Assembly (NCBI RefSeq): GCF_018873765.1
Contig: NC_057919.1
Location: 21,058,698 to 21,122,697, forward strand
DNA from: Telopea speciosissima
Lineage: Eukaryota; Streptophyta; Magnoliopsida; Proteales; Proteaceae
Reading direction: 5' to 3'
Length of the DNA: 64,000 nucleotides
The position numbers were made by a program, and so were the translations under genes. Positions 19,688 through 31,620 of this stretch are shown one piece after another. How positions within the stretch are numbered: the first letter of the stretch is position 1; each line of letters starts with the position of its first letter. The notes under the pieces were generated by a model. That model made no database searches. It saw only the letters and a program-made list of their open reading frames with translations, and was not told the DNA's origin.

Positions 19688-20833
19688 CAAAACTTCGGGG
19701 AGGCAGGGACTACTCTAATTTCCCTTTTGGTTCTCGTATGTTTATTTAAGGATGTAATATTCCAATCCTTTCTAGTTCTATTGAGACCAATTTAAGGGAA
19801 AGAGAATGCTACCTAATCTCGTGCAGTGTGGCTCTTGCGCCTAGACACAGGGTCACGCAAAATGACCTTCACACCCTTAGGGATATCGACCTTTACATAA
19901 GGATGTGGTGGTCATTTCACATGACCCGGTGTCTAGGCACAGAAGTCATGCACACGCAACCAGATAATGTTCTTTTTCCAAAATGTAATTATCAAAATAA
20001 TTGGAGCTTGCGTTACGCACCCCACCCCACACCCCCCCCCCAAAAAAAAAAAAAAACATTTGGAGCTTGCAAGTTCAAAAAGCTTTAGCTTTGATACTAT
20101 TGGATATACCATTCAAATCCAACCCACTAATGAAGGGTATTGGTAAAAAGGTAGAACTACACTAACGAAGGGTAACGAGGGAAGATTGAAGAGGTACCTC
20201 AAGGTTTTGTAATGTAAGGGTAAAAGGGTAAAAAGGTAAAATTACAATAACAAAGGGTAATATGGCCATTTATGAATGTTTTGCTTCAACTAACCACGGT
20301 TTCAACTTAACGGATTGGGGTTACTTGTAAGTCCCACCATAGTCCAACAGTCCAGGGGAGGTCCATATAATTGTTCAAAACACCAGGGGGTGTTTGTAAT
20401 TGGAGCAAAGTGCAGGGGAGGGCCATGTAATTTGCTCTTTAATTTATGTCCTAGCTCACATCCTAACGGTATTGAATTTTGATACTGCAGGATATATCAT
20501 TCCAATCCAACCCAAACTATAGAATGCTGTCACACATGACACTAGAATTTTCATAATAATACACAAATAGATATTACATTAATGACAATATGGGATTGAA
20601 ACTCAAATCCCTAAAATATAGAAGCTAATACAAACCACACAAACTGGAAACTCAGACAAATTTGATCCACCTAAGGTGCCAAAAAAAACCCAGCAAAAAC
20701 AGGTTCCAGCAACCTCAAAAAATGAAGAAAAACTCCACCAAGAAATATCCATATATACCAATCCCTCCCTTGATATCTTCTTCTCTTTCAAAATCGCAAT
20801 ACAATAAATGGAAATGAATAGTATAGTGGGCTT
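19688..20833. repeat. duplicated segment between the Tat element and PRP-B
   Basis: Continues the block interrupted by the Tat insertion. 19688-19800 matches 1140-1240 and 35421-35697. 20100-20455 matches 25120-25500 and part of 38930-39720 ('gtccatataattgttcaaaac'). From about 20473 it is the 3' flank of PRP-B. No gene is seen. Confidence 0.6.
19804..19972. mobile_element. small MITE-like element (copy 1)
   Basis: Ends are inverted: 'gaatgctacctaatct' at the left and the reverse complement of 'ccagataatgttc' at the right. Related copies are at 24852-25025 and 35702-35872, always at the same place in the duplicated block, so one insertion was copied along with the block. Confidence 0.5.
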
Positions 20834-21289
20834 TTAAGGGCTGGTGGTTGCAGGTGGCGGGGAGAGAAAAGGGATTGTGGTAGGGATGGAAGGAATTGTT
20901 GTTGGGATAGTGGACAATGGAGGCAGAGCAACCTTTGGAATTGTGGGCATGGTGGGCAGTGTAGGCATTGGTGGCAATATTGGCAAAGAAGATGGAATCT
21001 GGGTACTTGGCAGAGGTGGCATTGTGGTGGGTATTGGAATATTGGGAATACTAGGCAAAGGAGGCACCTGTGTTGTCGGCATTGGTGGCACTGTTGCCTG
21101 AGGCAACGACGGCATTGCCGGCAATGGAGGCATTGTTGCCTGAGGCAAGGTTGGGATGGTGGGGAGAGGCAGCACAGGGGGCGGAACTGCTGTGTCCAAT
21201 AGACGGCGTGCTGCTGTGCTAGTACTGATGCTTGACAATGACAGAGCCACGATCAAATACAGAAGGAAGCAGTGTTTGGAAGCAGCCAT
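20834..21289 (-). CDS. secreted proline-rich protein, PELPK/HRGP-like (copy B)
   Basis: A 151-residue single-exon protein: signal peptide (MAASKHCFLLYLIVALSL... to about residue 25), RRLLDT, then Pro/Leu/Thr modules including an extra LPAMPSLPQATVPP and a shortened SLPILPPMP. It has one Cys in the signal peptide and none in the mature part. The ATG at 21289 was chosen over in-frame codons further upstream because a TATA box (21393-21400) lies within that extension. It is expected in the cell wall or apoplast by family resemblance. The reading frame is intact despite the surrounding insertions. Confidence 0.85.
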   Translation of the reverse strand: MAASKHCFLLYLIVALSLSSISTSTAARRLLDTAVPPPVLPLPTIPTLPQATMPPLPAMPSLPQATVPPMPTTQVPPLPSIPNIPIPTTMPPLPSTQIPSSLPILPPMPTLPTMPTIPKVALPPLSTIPTTIPSIPTTIPFLSPPPATTSP

Positions 21290-21392
21290 GGTAGGAAGAT
21301 GAGAGTTGCAAATTAAAACCAAGCAAAAAGACCAGTAGAGAAGAAGTGATGATTTTTCTGTGAGATGAGAAGAATGATAACAGGTAATGGGG

Positions 21393-21400
21393 TATTTATA
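21393..21400 (-). promoter_or_regulatory. TATA box of PRP-B
   Basis: TATAAATA on the minus strand, about 105 bases upstream of the ATG, at the position matching the TATA boxes of PRP-A, C and D. Confidence 0.65.
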
Positions 21401-22169
21401 GATAACCATAACCATTGAAGGGACCAATGGGAACTAGAAGAAACAAAGAGTAAGTTTGTTGAGATTTAGTTGAGAGCTGTAGAGAGAAGTAGTTGTTAGT
21501 TTATCTTCTCATCTACAGCTTTACAAATGTCAAATACGAAGGTCCGGAGTTGTAAACTAACTCAAAACTCACATTGCCCTGTCTCTTTCTGTTACGGTTT
21601 GGTATGACCCTTAAGAGGGTTGGGCCGTAAGGCTCAGGTTTGGCAAAGGAAAATCCCTTGGGGGCCTCTATTGGTGAGTGGTGATCACACCGACTCAATT
21701 GACATCCCTAACTAGGGGTGGTGAGTACTGAAATAGTTTCAAGCATTTGGATCTAATGGATCCACTTATCCACATTGGCCAGTTGGTAAGCTACAGATAC
21801 CAATACCGATACACGAGCCTTCCACCATTGCAAGGTCTGGGGAGGGTCATAATGTACGTAGTCCTACCCTAGTTTGTAGAGAGATTGTTTTCAGACTCAA
21901 ATCCACACTATCCAGAAAACCATTCATTAGAAATTATTAGGGTATAAAGCAGCATGACGCCCAATGCCCACCAGGGCCAGTCACATGGAATCCACTCTTC
22001 CTATGGGTCCCATAGTGGATTCTGTGTGACTGGCCCTGTAGGGCATTGGATGATACTTGTACAAGGATACGATCCGTGCTCATAAAGCAATAGGCCAGCC
22101 TGACGCCTAAGATGTCGCAGTAGGGTTAAGCAATGTTGTATTTTCCAAAGGCCAAAGGTGCATAAATAC
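21401..22169. repeat. 5' flank of PRP-B, duplicated at PRP-D
   Basis: Matches 42357-43046 over most of its length (for example 'gttggtaagc' and 'cattgcaaggtct'). It contains an inverted pair at about 21960-22055 ('ggccagtcacatggaatcca' against 'tggattctgtgtgactggcc') that is absent from the D copy. No gene is seen. Confidence 0.55.
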
Positions 22170-22830
22170 TAGGGATGTAAACGGATCGAATTCGGTCGGA
22201 TAGTGACATTATCATATTCTTATCAGATTATATTCGGATGGATTCAGATAATATCCCATCGGTTTTCGGACGGATTCAAATAATTTACGGATAGTGGATT
22301 TTTGAATACAGGTTTTCCTAAATGGATATGAACACGGATCGAATACGAATTTTCAACTATCCGTTGACATCTTTACCATATTTATGATGAAGACTAGGAT
22401 TGAGACTTGAGAGTTTAACAACTACCCTTTCCTCTACTCTTCTTAGTCTTTGATTTTCTTACATTTTTTACTTTTGTTTTGATCTTGTATTTATTTTAAT
22501 AGATATGTGATTTCTTGTATCACATTGCATAAAACAATATATATAAGCCAATAGCAAATCTAGAAAAAGAATCACATTATCTTAACTTATAAATTTATAA
22601 AAATAAGATAACCAAATCCAATAACGTAGCTTAAAAGGATAGACGAACACAGAGATATATTTCAGATATTTTATTACCATCGGATTGTTAAACGAATCAG
22701 ATAATAATCGGTCATATAGGAGTATTATCATATTCGTACCCGATTTGTTTCGGACAGATTCGAATTCTCCTAATAAATGGATACGAACGCGGATCGAATA
22801 CGGATTTTCGAATATCCATTTACATCACTA
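22170..22830. mobile_element. hAT-type MITE with 8-bp target duplication
   Basis: Bounded by TAGGGATGTAAACGG and its inverted counterpart (...CCATTTACATCACTA), with target duplications ATAAATAC at 22162-22169 and 22831-22838. It has no coding capacity. The same insertion is present at 43047-43637, so it predates the block duplication. Confidence 0.8.
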
Positions 22831-22838
22831 ATAAATAC

Positions 22839-23327
22839 TGGCTGAGGTGGGCCTTCCCCAGCCCAGCCCAACCCTCTTAGGAAATAAATCCTCTTCAGCA
22901 CGCCAGCCCCTCCAGCACAGATCCAACGTCTGGAGGAACTCGGGGTGTGTGCTCGGGTGCCTCCAGTAGTTGGATCCGTGCTAGAGAGGATCTGGGTCTG
23001 CCCTCTTACATCCCTAGGATTAATAACTTTGGAGAAAATGACTGATTATTCTCAAGAAAAATCCATTCCCCATTCTTAAGTATTAATTCTACTTTGCAAG
23101 ATGGTATTGTTGTTTTTATTTAAAAGTGTAAATTACATCAGTTCCTCATGTTCAGTATTTTTACAAATTGGGGGGAAGTTTTCCCACACTACTGGTGTAG
23201 GAGGAATCTCCCACACCCCAACAACAGCAACGACCAGCACTGTATTGCTAGTTGGCCCCATAATGGTCAAGAAAGAGAATGAATAAACCTTATGAAAAGG
23301 TATCGTACCTTATGCAGGCAGCGCGGA
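22839..23327. repeat. 5' flank of PRP-B, ending in a stub of a truncated PRP copy
   Basis: Matches 43646-44127. The last ~12 bases (about 23316-23327) correspond to the 3' end of the truncated PRP-E copy at 44116, so an E-like copy once followed PRP-B and was cut off by the LTR-bearing sequence that comes next. Confidence 0.5.
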
Positions 23328-23379
23328 GATCTTTATCTCTTTTTAGAGTATTTTTCTTTTGGGAGAATGTTCTCTGTAC

Positions 23380-23965
23380 CAAGCATCAGGCCTGCCGAGC
23401 CCGAACAAATCAACCACCAGCAGAGCGCCCGAGCTCAGCTGAGCTCACACACGTGTCTGGGGGCAATTCCCACACCATATATGCCGAGCACGAGGCCGAG
23501 CCCTGAGGACACGACCATCCGAGGCGGAGCTCTCTCCAGAGACAACAATAACGGCTCACCAGGGATCACGGAGCCACGTCAGCGTGTGCCTGACAATCAT
23601 GGGACACGAATCGGGTCGCAATCCCACACGGAATCGAACCACACTCCCATAAGGACTCTTACCTCATTAAGAGACTGACTCCGAAAATAACTCTCCACTC
23701 CGCTCCGCGTGGAAGAGCCCTACCAATAGAGGACTCTTACCATGCAAGGACTCCTCCAACTGCCTCATCTCATCCTATAAATACCCAGGTATGGAGCTCA
23801 AACGATCATCTCACTTTTCACTAAGCTGTTACGCTGTTGCACTGGAGACCTGACTTGAGTGTCGGAGAGTCCTAGGCCGGAGCCACACCGGCTCTCTTGC
23901 GCTCACTCGGTTTTTGCAGGCTCATCCGTGAACGAATCGGGCGACGGAGGTTTTCACACGCAACA
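23380..23965 (+). mobile_element. diverged LTR of a Tat-related element, 5' boundary unclear
   Basis: Ends with CACACGCAACA, like the Tat LTR, and shares the long words 'gagtcctaggccggagcc' and 'ataaatacccaggtatggag'. Its TATA box is at 23776-23783. The left edge has no clear TG start or target duplication, and the flanking sequences on its two sides come from different parts of the duplicated block. It is therefore more likely a recombination scar than a simple solo LTR. Confidence 0.65.
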
Positions 23966-25519
23966 GGGACCTTTCGATGAAGGATTTTCCAACTACGATT
24001 TTGTGTCTTAGGAATTGTTGGGAGATGCCAAACCTTAAGCAAGAAATGGTGGTTGAAATGTGTGAGTAAAACCATTGATTGCAATACTGTAAGCATAGCC
24101 CACTGTAAAGAGCTGAAGAGATACAAGCTCTTCAAAGAAATAAATCATCCTGGGAGTTGATTTGGTTCCTTTACAACAAGGGTAACCATTGGGGCATGAA
24201 AACGACCTTTACTGGATCTACTGAACCAATTAGGGTGCCTCTTGCCTTTAAAGAATTCACACGCGGTGACGAGGTTGGATGCCAGGAGGTGCACAAATGT
24301 AATCCAAAAGAGTGAGTGGATTCCATCTGTGCACCTCCTGGTATACGAGAACCTGAACCATTCTCACCGTGATGGTCATTTCTTAGATATAAAGTCGAAA
24401 CATTTTCACATCAAGATAAAAAATGATAATTCATCACGATAATTCATTTTTATAGAAAAAATGTCTCAACTTGGGATAACATGGCGTAAAGTGAAGATTG
24501 GGGGGAGTGGAGTTGAATCCCATTGTGGGGTATTCCATTTCGGAGAAATTTTTTTTTGGTGACCCAGGTTGCAGAAATGTTCCTTCCACTGGGTTTGCAG
24601 TCAAAGAAATGGAATAATTCACTTCTCCTTTGGGTTCGCAAACACCCTCCTAGGTTTTTGAAATTTCCAAAATAACCTTTTAGAATCTATTTCTTTTATT
24701 GTGAACCGGGTAGTAGAAACATTCCTGCAACTTAGGTAGTAGCAAAATTTCCTCCCCATTTCGGACCGTGTAACCTAGGCAAAAAGAGTTAAGAGGTGAA
24801 ATGGGTCTCCATTATTCCTTTCTGGTTCTATTGCGACCAATTTAAGGGAAAGATAATGCTATCTGATTGCGTGCGGCGTGGCTCCTGCACCTGGACATAG
24901 GGCCACACGAAATGACCATCGTACCCTCAGGGATTTCTACATTTTCATAGGAGTGCGGTGGTCATTTCACGCAATCCTGTGTCTGGGCGCAGAAACTGTG
25001 CGCAGCACACGACCAAATAACATTCATTTTTCCCGAATGTAATTATCAAAATAATTGGACCTTGCTTTACCCCCAAAAATAAAAACATTTGGAGCTTGCA
25101 ATCTCAAAAAGCTTTAGTTTTGATACTATTGGATATACCATTCACATCCAACCAACTAACGAAGGGTATTGGTAAAATAGTAAAATTCCACTAACAAAGG
25201 GTTACGATGGAAAGTCGAAGAGATACCTGATTCATACCTCAATGTTTTATAATGTAAGGGTAAAAGAGTAAAATTATACTAATGAAGAGTAATATGGCCA
25301 TTTATGAATGTTTTGCTTCTAACGGTTTCAACTTAAGCCCCACCATATCATAAAATAAAAAAAAACCTTAAGCCCCACCATAGTCCAGGGGAGGTCCATA
25401 TAATTGTTCAAAACATTGAGGGGTGTTTGTAATTGTAGCAAAGTCCAAGGGACGGCTATGTAATTTGCTATTTAATTTATATCCAAGCTCACATACAATT
25501 GTATTGAACCCAGACGATC
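23966..25519. repeat. duplicated segment upstream of the long-LTR element (copy 2)
   Basis: 23967-24790 matches 6955-7860; 24790-25500 matches 19745-20455. A MITE-like copy lies at 24852-25025. Short open frames are not conserved with copy 1. No gene is seen. Confidence 0.6.
24852..25025. mobile_element. small MITE-like element (copy 2)
   Basis: Diverged copy of 19804-19972 with inverted ends 'gataatgctatct' and 'accaaataacattc'. Confidence 0.45.
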
Positions 25520-25524
25520 ATTAC

Positions 25525-28290
25525 TGTCACACCCCTATCCCGACAAGGGATAAAATACAATATCAGGGTATGATTGGGGTGACACGCGTCATCCCACCTC
25601 ACCGCCAGGATCTCGATGCAATGGCCAACTCACGTCATAAACCAATATTACAATACAATAATATCGAGTGCGAAAGATAAAGGAATATTACATTTCCAAC
25701 GATCATAAAATAAGCGGAAGCGTTCTGATGAGTTACCTCATGTTCACACGGCTAAGTGATACATAAATAGTTTGGATGGATATCCCGAATGACCATAGCA
25801 TAACTACCCCAAAACAAGTATAACAATAAATATTCATATAAGGCACGTGGCCCCCAAAAAAACAAAAGAAGGGAACAAGTCCCAAGTATCAATACAGCCC
25901 GTAGGCACAATCATCATGGGCAACCATCGCCATGATCCTCGCCACGGTCTCCGGCTCCACAAGTAATCATCCGCATTAAAATCTAAAAAGAATGTGTACA
26001 CGGGGTTAGCTCCACCGAGCTAGTGAGAGAGAAAAGGGGATGCACAATCACACAATCACAAATAGTCCATGGTGCATGCTATTATTAATTCATTTACCAC
26101 CTAACACACAATGCTAAGTCAATGGGTATATGCTACGCAATAACTCGGGAAGACATTGTGGATCCTTCCATTCTCACCACAATGCAACCTCAATTATTAC
26201 TATGGAGCCCGCGCGGTCGTAGTCATCACCACCCCAGGCGGACCCGATAACCATTACTACCCCTGGCCTGGCCTCTCTAACTCTCCACAGCAGGTGCTCG
26301 CTACCCAACACCTAAACCCCTGTTGGTAAGGGTCGTAGCATAGAGGAACCGAGCCATTTACCACCTAACACACAATGCTAAGTCAATGGGTATATGCTAC
26401 CGCAATAACTCGGGAAGACATTGTGGATCCTTCCATTCTCACCACAATGCAACCTCAATTATTACTATGGAGCCCGCGCCGGTCGTAGTCATCACCACCC
26501 GCAGGCGGAGACCCGATAACCATTACTACCCCTGGCCTGGCCTCTCTAACTCTCCACAGGCAGGGTGCTCGCTACCCAACACCTAAACCCCCTGTTGGTA
26601 AGGGTCGTAGCATAGGGACCGAGCCTAACCACAGATATACTACATGAATCCTATCGTGTTGAGAGGTACATCCGGGTGTGTCAACGTCCCATTCCATCTA
26701 ACACCCGGTACCAGACAACACGGCGCATACAGCAAGAATGAGATGCAATATACAATTCCACGTACACGGGGTTCCGTGTAGACTTCCCGCACCGTAACCC
26801 AACACAAATCCATATCATCATCATCGAATAAGAATAAATGCAAATATGCAATCATGCTTGAATGATAATGTCACAATATAATTCATAAATGCATGAATAA
26901 GCAATAGTAAACAAGCTCAACAGTCACCCAAACCCACTCACCAATTACTTCAAATGGAGTTTGTATAAGCGCAACGATTCCGCTCAAAATCACCCCATTG
27001 CACATATGTTGGCGCCTATGGAAGTGAATAAGAGTGTGAGAGAGTGTAGGGGAGGCTTCATAGAGAAACCCCACCGTTTACATAAGTTATAAGCCTTAAA
27101 ACTGCATCGGAGGCAACGTCGGACTCAAGCAGCCCGCCTCCGACCTTGCCTCCGACCTTCCCCGGCAGCTCGGGACACATCGGAGGCAAACATCGGACTC
27201 ACGCAGCCTTGCCTCCGATGCAACCCAAGTGTGATTTCAAGGTCTTTAAAAGCCCAGGGTTGTCCCATTTGGTTCTCTAAGCCTCAAGGGACTAGGGAGG
27301 GGTGTCTTGGAGTCTATTTGGGTCTTAAAAACACCCAACATTCAAAGATTTAACGGGGTTTAAAGGATCAAAAGCTCAAAAATCCAGATTTGGGGTTTTC
27401 TTTGGTGATTGAAGCTTTAGAATCAAATAGATTCAGCAAGAGGTCAAAATAGAGGTCTTTATAGGATTGTAATGAAAATGGGATAGCATCCTACAAGGGG
27501 AAACTACACATGGCTCGAGCTAACCCTTTGGGTTTCCAAAAAGAAATCCCCATCTTGGGGCTGCAACCAACGAACCACCCAAGCTCAAACGAGCAAGGGG
27601 GAAGAGAGAAAAATGGGGGAAAAGGGCACTTGGCTTACCTGGTTTGAGGTACACACGAGGTGCCCTCTTTAAAGCTCCAAACCCAAGCAGCTTTCCTTCT
27701 TCTTCTTCCCTTCCTTCTCCTCCTTCTCCTCCTCTCTTCAAAGCTCTCCTCTCCTTTCACGATTAGGTTAGGAAAGAGAAAGAAAAAAGAAAGACTAAGG
27801 AATAGTCTTACCCCTCTCTCTCATATAGACTTCACATTTATTGGCCTATTTGGATAAGGCCTCATAAGTGTAACCTAGGGTCTATTTGGGTAGGGTCAAA
27901 CATGGCAGGCACCAATAGCACCGTAGCCACGTGGTCTCACCCACAAGGGTCCTTGTTAGCAGCATTGGATCGTGGTCGGAGGCAGCCAAGAACCTTGCCT
28001 CCGATGCGGGTAGGAAGGTGGTTCCCACCATAAGAGGTCGGGCCTTTGGACCACACTTCGAGGGCTTTGAGAGGGCGTAAGCACACAATAAAATTTGGTC
28101 AACTACTTACCCCGACACGTCAAGGGGCAACCTCCATGGTCCCGACTAGTTTCCACAGCAACCTCGTACTATGGTCAATATAGTGGTTTGACCACCGGTG
28201 AGAACAACTCACCGGCATACGTGGTAGTGATAACTACACGTCACGGGAAGAATTAATAATTAATTATACTCCTGGGGTGCGGGTATAACA
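25525..28290 (-). repeat. LTR of the long-LTR element (3' LTR in element orientation)
   Basis: 2,766 bp, ending at ATAACA on the plus strand. It pairs with 32508-35256. It contains a ~260-bp tandem duplication (26092-26620) and several copies of a 'catcggaggcaa' motif around 27100-27230. The two LTRs differ mostly by one-base insertions and deletions near C/G-rich words. Confidence 0.88.
26092..26620. repeat. ~260-bp tandem duplication inside the LTR
   Basis: Two adjacent units, each starting 'catttaccacctaacacac' and ending near 'gtcgtagcatag'. The same pair is in the other LTR (about 33069-33600), so the duplication was in the parent copy before this insertion. Confidence 0.8.
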
Positions 28291-28305
28291 TTCTCCCCAC
28301 CTTAC
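28291..28305 (-). other. polypurine tract of the long-LTR element
   Basis: The minus strand reads GTAAGGTGGGGAGAA immediately before the LTR start TGTTATACC. Confidence 0.75.
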
Positions 28306-28308
28306 AAG

Positions 28309-28328
28309 AAATTTCGTCCCCGAAATTT
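28309..28328. repeat. palindrome next to the polypurine tract
   Basis: AAATTTCG-TCCC-CGAAATTT: a perfect 8-base stem with a 4-base loop, 18 bases inside the LTR boundary. Similar words occur at this place in many plant gypsy elements. Confidence 0.7.
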
Positions 28329-31190
28329 GAGGCGCTAGGGTCTCAAGTGATAAGGGCTGTTGGATAACAACATCCCAAGTCACCCACATCTTAAACTAAG
28401 TCAAAGGTCGGGTCAAGATGAGGCAGTGCCTACATGTCACAGCAAGTCGGTTCCACAACTCTCTTTTTCTTACAGGGTCACATTACCACGGGGTGTGGTT
28501 CACAATAACCCTAGGAAAACAGGGTTCCAACTACTAAGTTAAGTCTCAAGGAACAAAGGTTCCCTAGATCTTCCAGATCGGGTGATACCACTCTAGCCTT
28601 CGATACTCTGGTCATTCTTGGGTTACAGGATTTAACCCGTCCATGACCCAACATAGGGTTCACATTCGAAGGCTTTCACATCCGGTTGTCTCATTACCTA
28701 ACCCAACTTTAGAATGATTTGGAATATTGATGGAATCTCCTATTGTTCACTCCCAGACGGAGGAACGCATTTGGTGATCCATTACCCCATTCATATCTGC
28801 GTTGGAGAAGGTTTTGTTACATCCTTCGTTTTAGCTTTCACAACCTTTAAACCTATAACACGCTTATCCCACAGGAAAGAGTCCACATCAGTCCTCTTCG
28901 AGAACCAACAACCTTTACTAGCTTTTGTCCAAGTCAACTCTTCAAGCATCTCCATTATTTAACCTATCCGGTCATTAAATTCATTATTCATTACCCTAAG
29001 GTTTGGTCAACCAAGGTCGTGGCTCCAGCTAGTTTCACAAAGAAGGTCGAGGTAAGTCATACTTGTAGTACCAGAATCACTCGTCACACAAGTCCAAGGT
29101 TCTAAGGGATATCTATATATATTTATCACACCAATATGTAGGCATAGATTCAATAATTACATTCAAATCCCTATGGACATATCTGTCATCTAGGTCAATC
29201 CACAAGAACAAGAAGTTATCGTGTACGGTTCGCTAAGTCCTTTCTTTGGAAAGTCGAATCACGGTGTAGGACTTTCTCTATGAGTCTAAACAAGGTTTGG
29301 ATGGACCAAGTAAAGTTCAAATAGAGTCGTCACTAGCTTGAGGTGCTATGAGTGACTTCCAAATACACGTGACCTTCATGGCTTACTCAAATAAACAGCC
29401 CAAACCAGCCTATTACTCTCCTTTCCTAGTACCTACCCACAGTTTAGATTCTACGCACCCCCTTAAGGGTCTCTACCCGCATAGATTTAGGTTTCCCTAT
29501 CCATAAGGTTTGAGTCCTTACATTCATAGGGTCTATAGATCTTCATCCTCAAGGGTAACTCTTCTCCTTTTAGGTAAGAGAGGAGTCACAATGTTACCAA
29601 TGCCTGCTAGTCCTTATTAGCTGGCCCAGTCGGGTACAAGTCCTAACCTCTTTCAATTTAAAGGTATTAACTAGACTTAAGTGGTCCCCACAAATGGGTC
29701 ACACAACAGGGGTGGTCGATCTAGGGTATAGGCACATGATCATCACATATAGGTGTGGTCAAAAGGTCTCCAAAATAGGCTCAAAATCTTAAAAGAAATC
29801 GGGTGGACTCACAAGCGACGTCGGCATTCGGGTGCGTTCGTGACTCCTCCGTGAAAATAGGTAGAGCGGATTAACGGCGGATGTGGAATGCAAATCCGTT
29901 CGTTCGTCCGGTCTCTAAGTCTCAAAGGCAGAGAGAGTTGAAGTCAAACGGATCTACGAATGGGTGCATGAGTGTGGATCTGCTTCGTTGATCCGCACGT
30001 TTTAAAATGATAATTTCGAGTTTTGTGCGGAGCGATTCACAACAAGTGGATCCGTTCGTTCGTTTGTTCGTAGAATTTTAACAAAACAGAGCCACGAGTT
30101 TTAAAACGCATTTTTGGCTCCAAAGAAAAGGACATAACCACAGGGAGAAAAAGCTCTACAGGGACTTTCGCTCAAGCTCCCCTTAGGTGGTTTTCTTGTA
30201 ATCCTAAGCCTCAAGGTTCAACTCTCAGTTGTTCAAGATATGGCTTTCTTCTCATTCCTACTTTCTCTTTCTTGGATTTGGGATGAATCATCTCAAGTTG
30301 TGATCATGTCTTGATTTTGCTTGTAATCCCATGGCCATGTACACCAAATTCATATCAAACCGATTGGTCGAACTAGGGTTTTTAGGTGTAAATCAAGCCC
30401 TATTTGATCGATGACACTAAGTTGTTGGATCCTTGTTTGATTATTGCATCTTTTATAAATTTTCAAGTCTTTGCAAGCATTTTAGAGATTGTTGCTATGT
30501 TTATTAAGTCTAGTTGAATTTTACTAGGATTATGTTCAGGTTTTGATTGTGGTAAAGTTCTCAATTCACAATATTCGGGAAAACTCTCCAAGTTCAAATC
30601 TAATTCTTTTACATGCCATAAAATCTCATAGAAAATTATCACATTGTCTTATCTTCAAACATATTTTCTTGTATACATGATTGTTGATAAAATCCTTAAA
30701 ATCTTTCCTCTTCTCTTTTGCCATATTTGATTCGGTCTTACTAGATAGGGCTTAGCTTACATTCTCTGAGTTGTCACAAACCATATTTACTTGTTTCCTA
30801 AGATTCAAACTTCCAACCACAAAATCTGAAAATTTTCTTTGAAGTCCAAGGCATGCTCCATGATTGAATAAACCTATTTCTTGCTTGAACCCACTTTTTT
30901 GTATAAAATATTACTTTCTAGGCATAATATGGCCATTAACCTCTATCATGTATGATTGCATTCACATAGTGGCCATGCATTCCCTTTTTCCCCAACTTCT
31001 TAGATCACAATTTGATAAAAATCAGAAATTTCTAGCCTAAGAATCCTCTTGTAATTTAATTTGCTTTGAAAGGAAAAATCAAGGGCTAGGTTTTAAACCT
31101 CATAACCTTACATTGATCATCTACTCAGGCCTTAGCATTCAAGGTATTAATTTGCTATCTACTTGGCTTTTGGCTGCAGGTTAAAACAAT
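28329..31190. other. non-coding interior of the long-LTR element
   Basis: No frame resembling a retrotransposon protein is seen on either strand. The sequence is T/C-biased on the plus strand. Around 29800-30150 the 'atccg' and 'gttcgt' words recur, without a strict period. Confidence 0.5.
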
Positions 31191-31620
31191 CAATGGCTCC
31201 AAGAACACGACGTACATGCGTAGAATAAATTGCACCAACTGTCCTAGATCCACTATGGTTCCAAAAGATAGAGGACCAAGAGCTTTATCGAGACTACTTC
31301 CGCCCGGAAATATAATGGAAGGGCGGGTTGTAGTGTTGGATGATCTCAAGCTTACAAGGTGGGGCGAGATTTGAGGCATTGGGGTGGACCAACATTCTCA
31401 ACCTTCCGAACCATACTACTTGAAACTCATTCGCCATTTCTATACAAATCGGACACGAGAACCCGGGCATACAAAATTATCGGGTTGTCTCATATGTCAA
31501 GGGGGTTCCTATAGCCTTCATCGTAGCACGGTTGGTCGGCGTTATCAACATGTCCATTGGAGGAGCAAAGACCTATTGTTCACCTAGAAGGAATCCCTAT
31601 ACCTTCATCGGTGGGAGGTA
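31190..31620 (+). pseudogene. degenerate fragment resembling a putative plant transposon protein
   Basis: On the plus strand, opposite to the element, MAPRTRRTCVE is followed across in-frame stops and frame changes by LWFQKIEDQELYRDYFRP, RVVVLDDLK, and further on YLKLIRHFYTN. The order resembles the N-terminal region of the large plant family annotated as putative plant transposon protein, whose members often start MAPRTR and contain a 'VREFYAN'-like motif. Multiple breaks make it non-functional. The family assignment is from memory of motifs only. Confidence 0.35.

Noticed and set aside
20844..21101. Gly/Val-rich open frames antisense to the PRP genes (also at 36363 and 41789)
   Set aside because: These are complements of the CCN/CTN-rich coding strand, with no start context or promoter on that strand.
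20834..21427. Longer PRP-B frame starting at 21427
   Set aside because: The TATA box at 21393-21400 lies inside the extension, so the upstream codons are probably not transcribed; the signal peptide begins at 21289.
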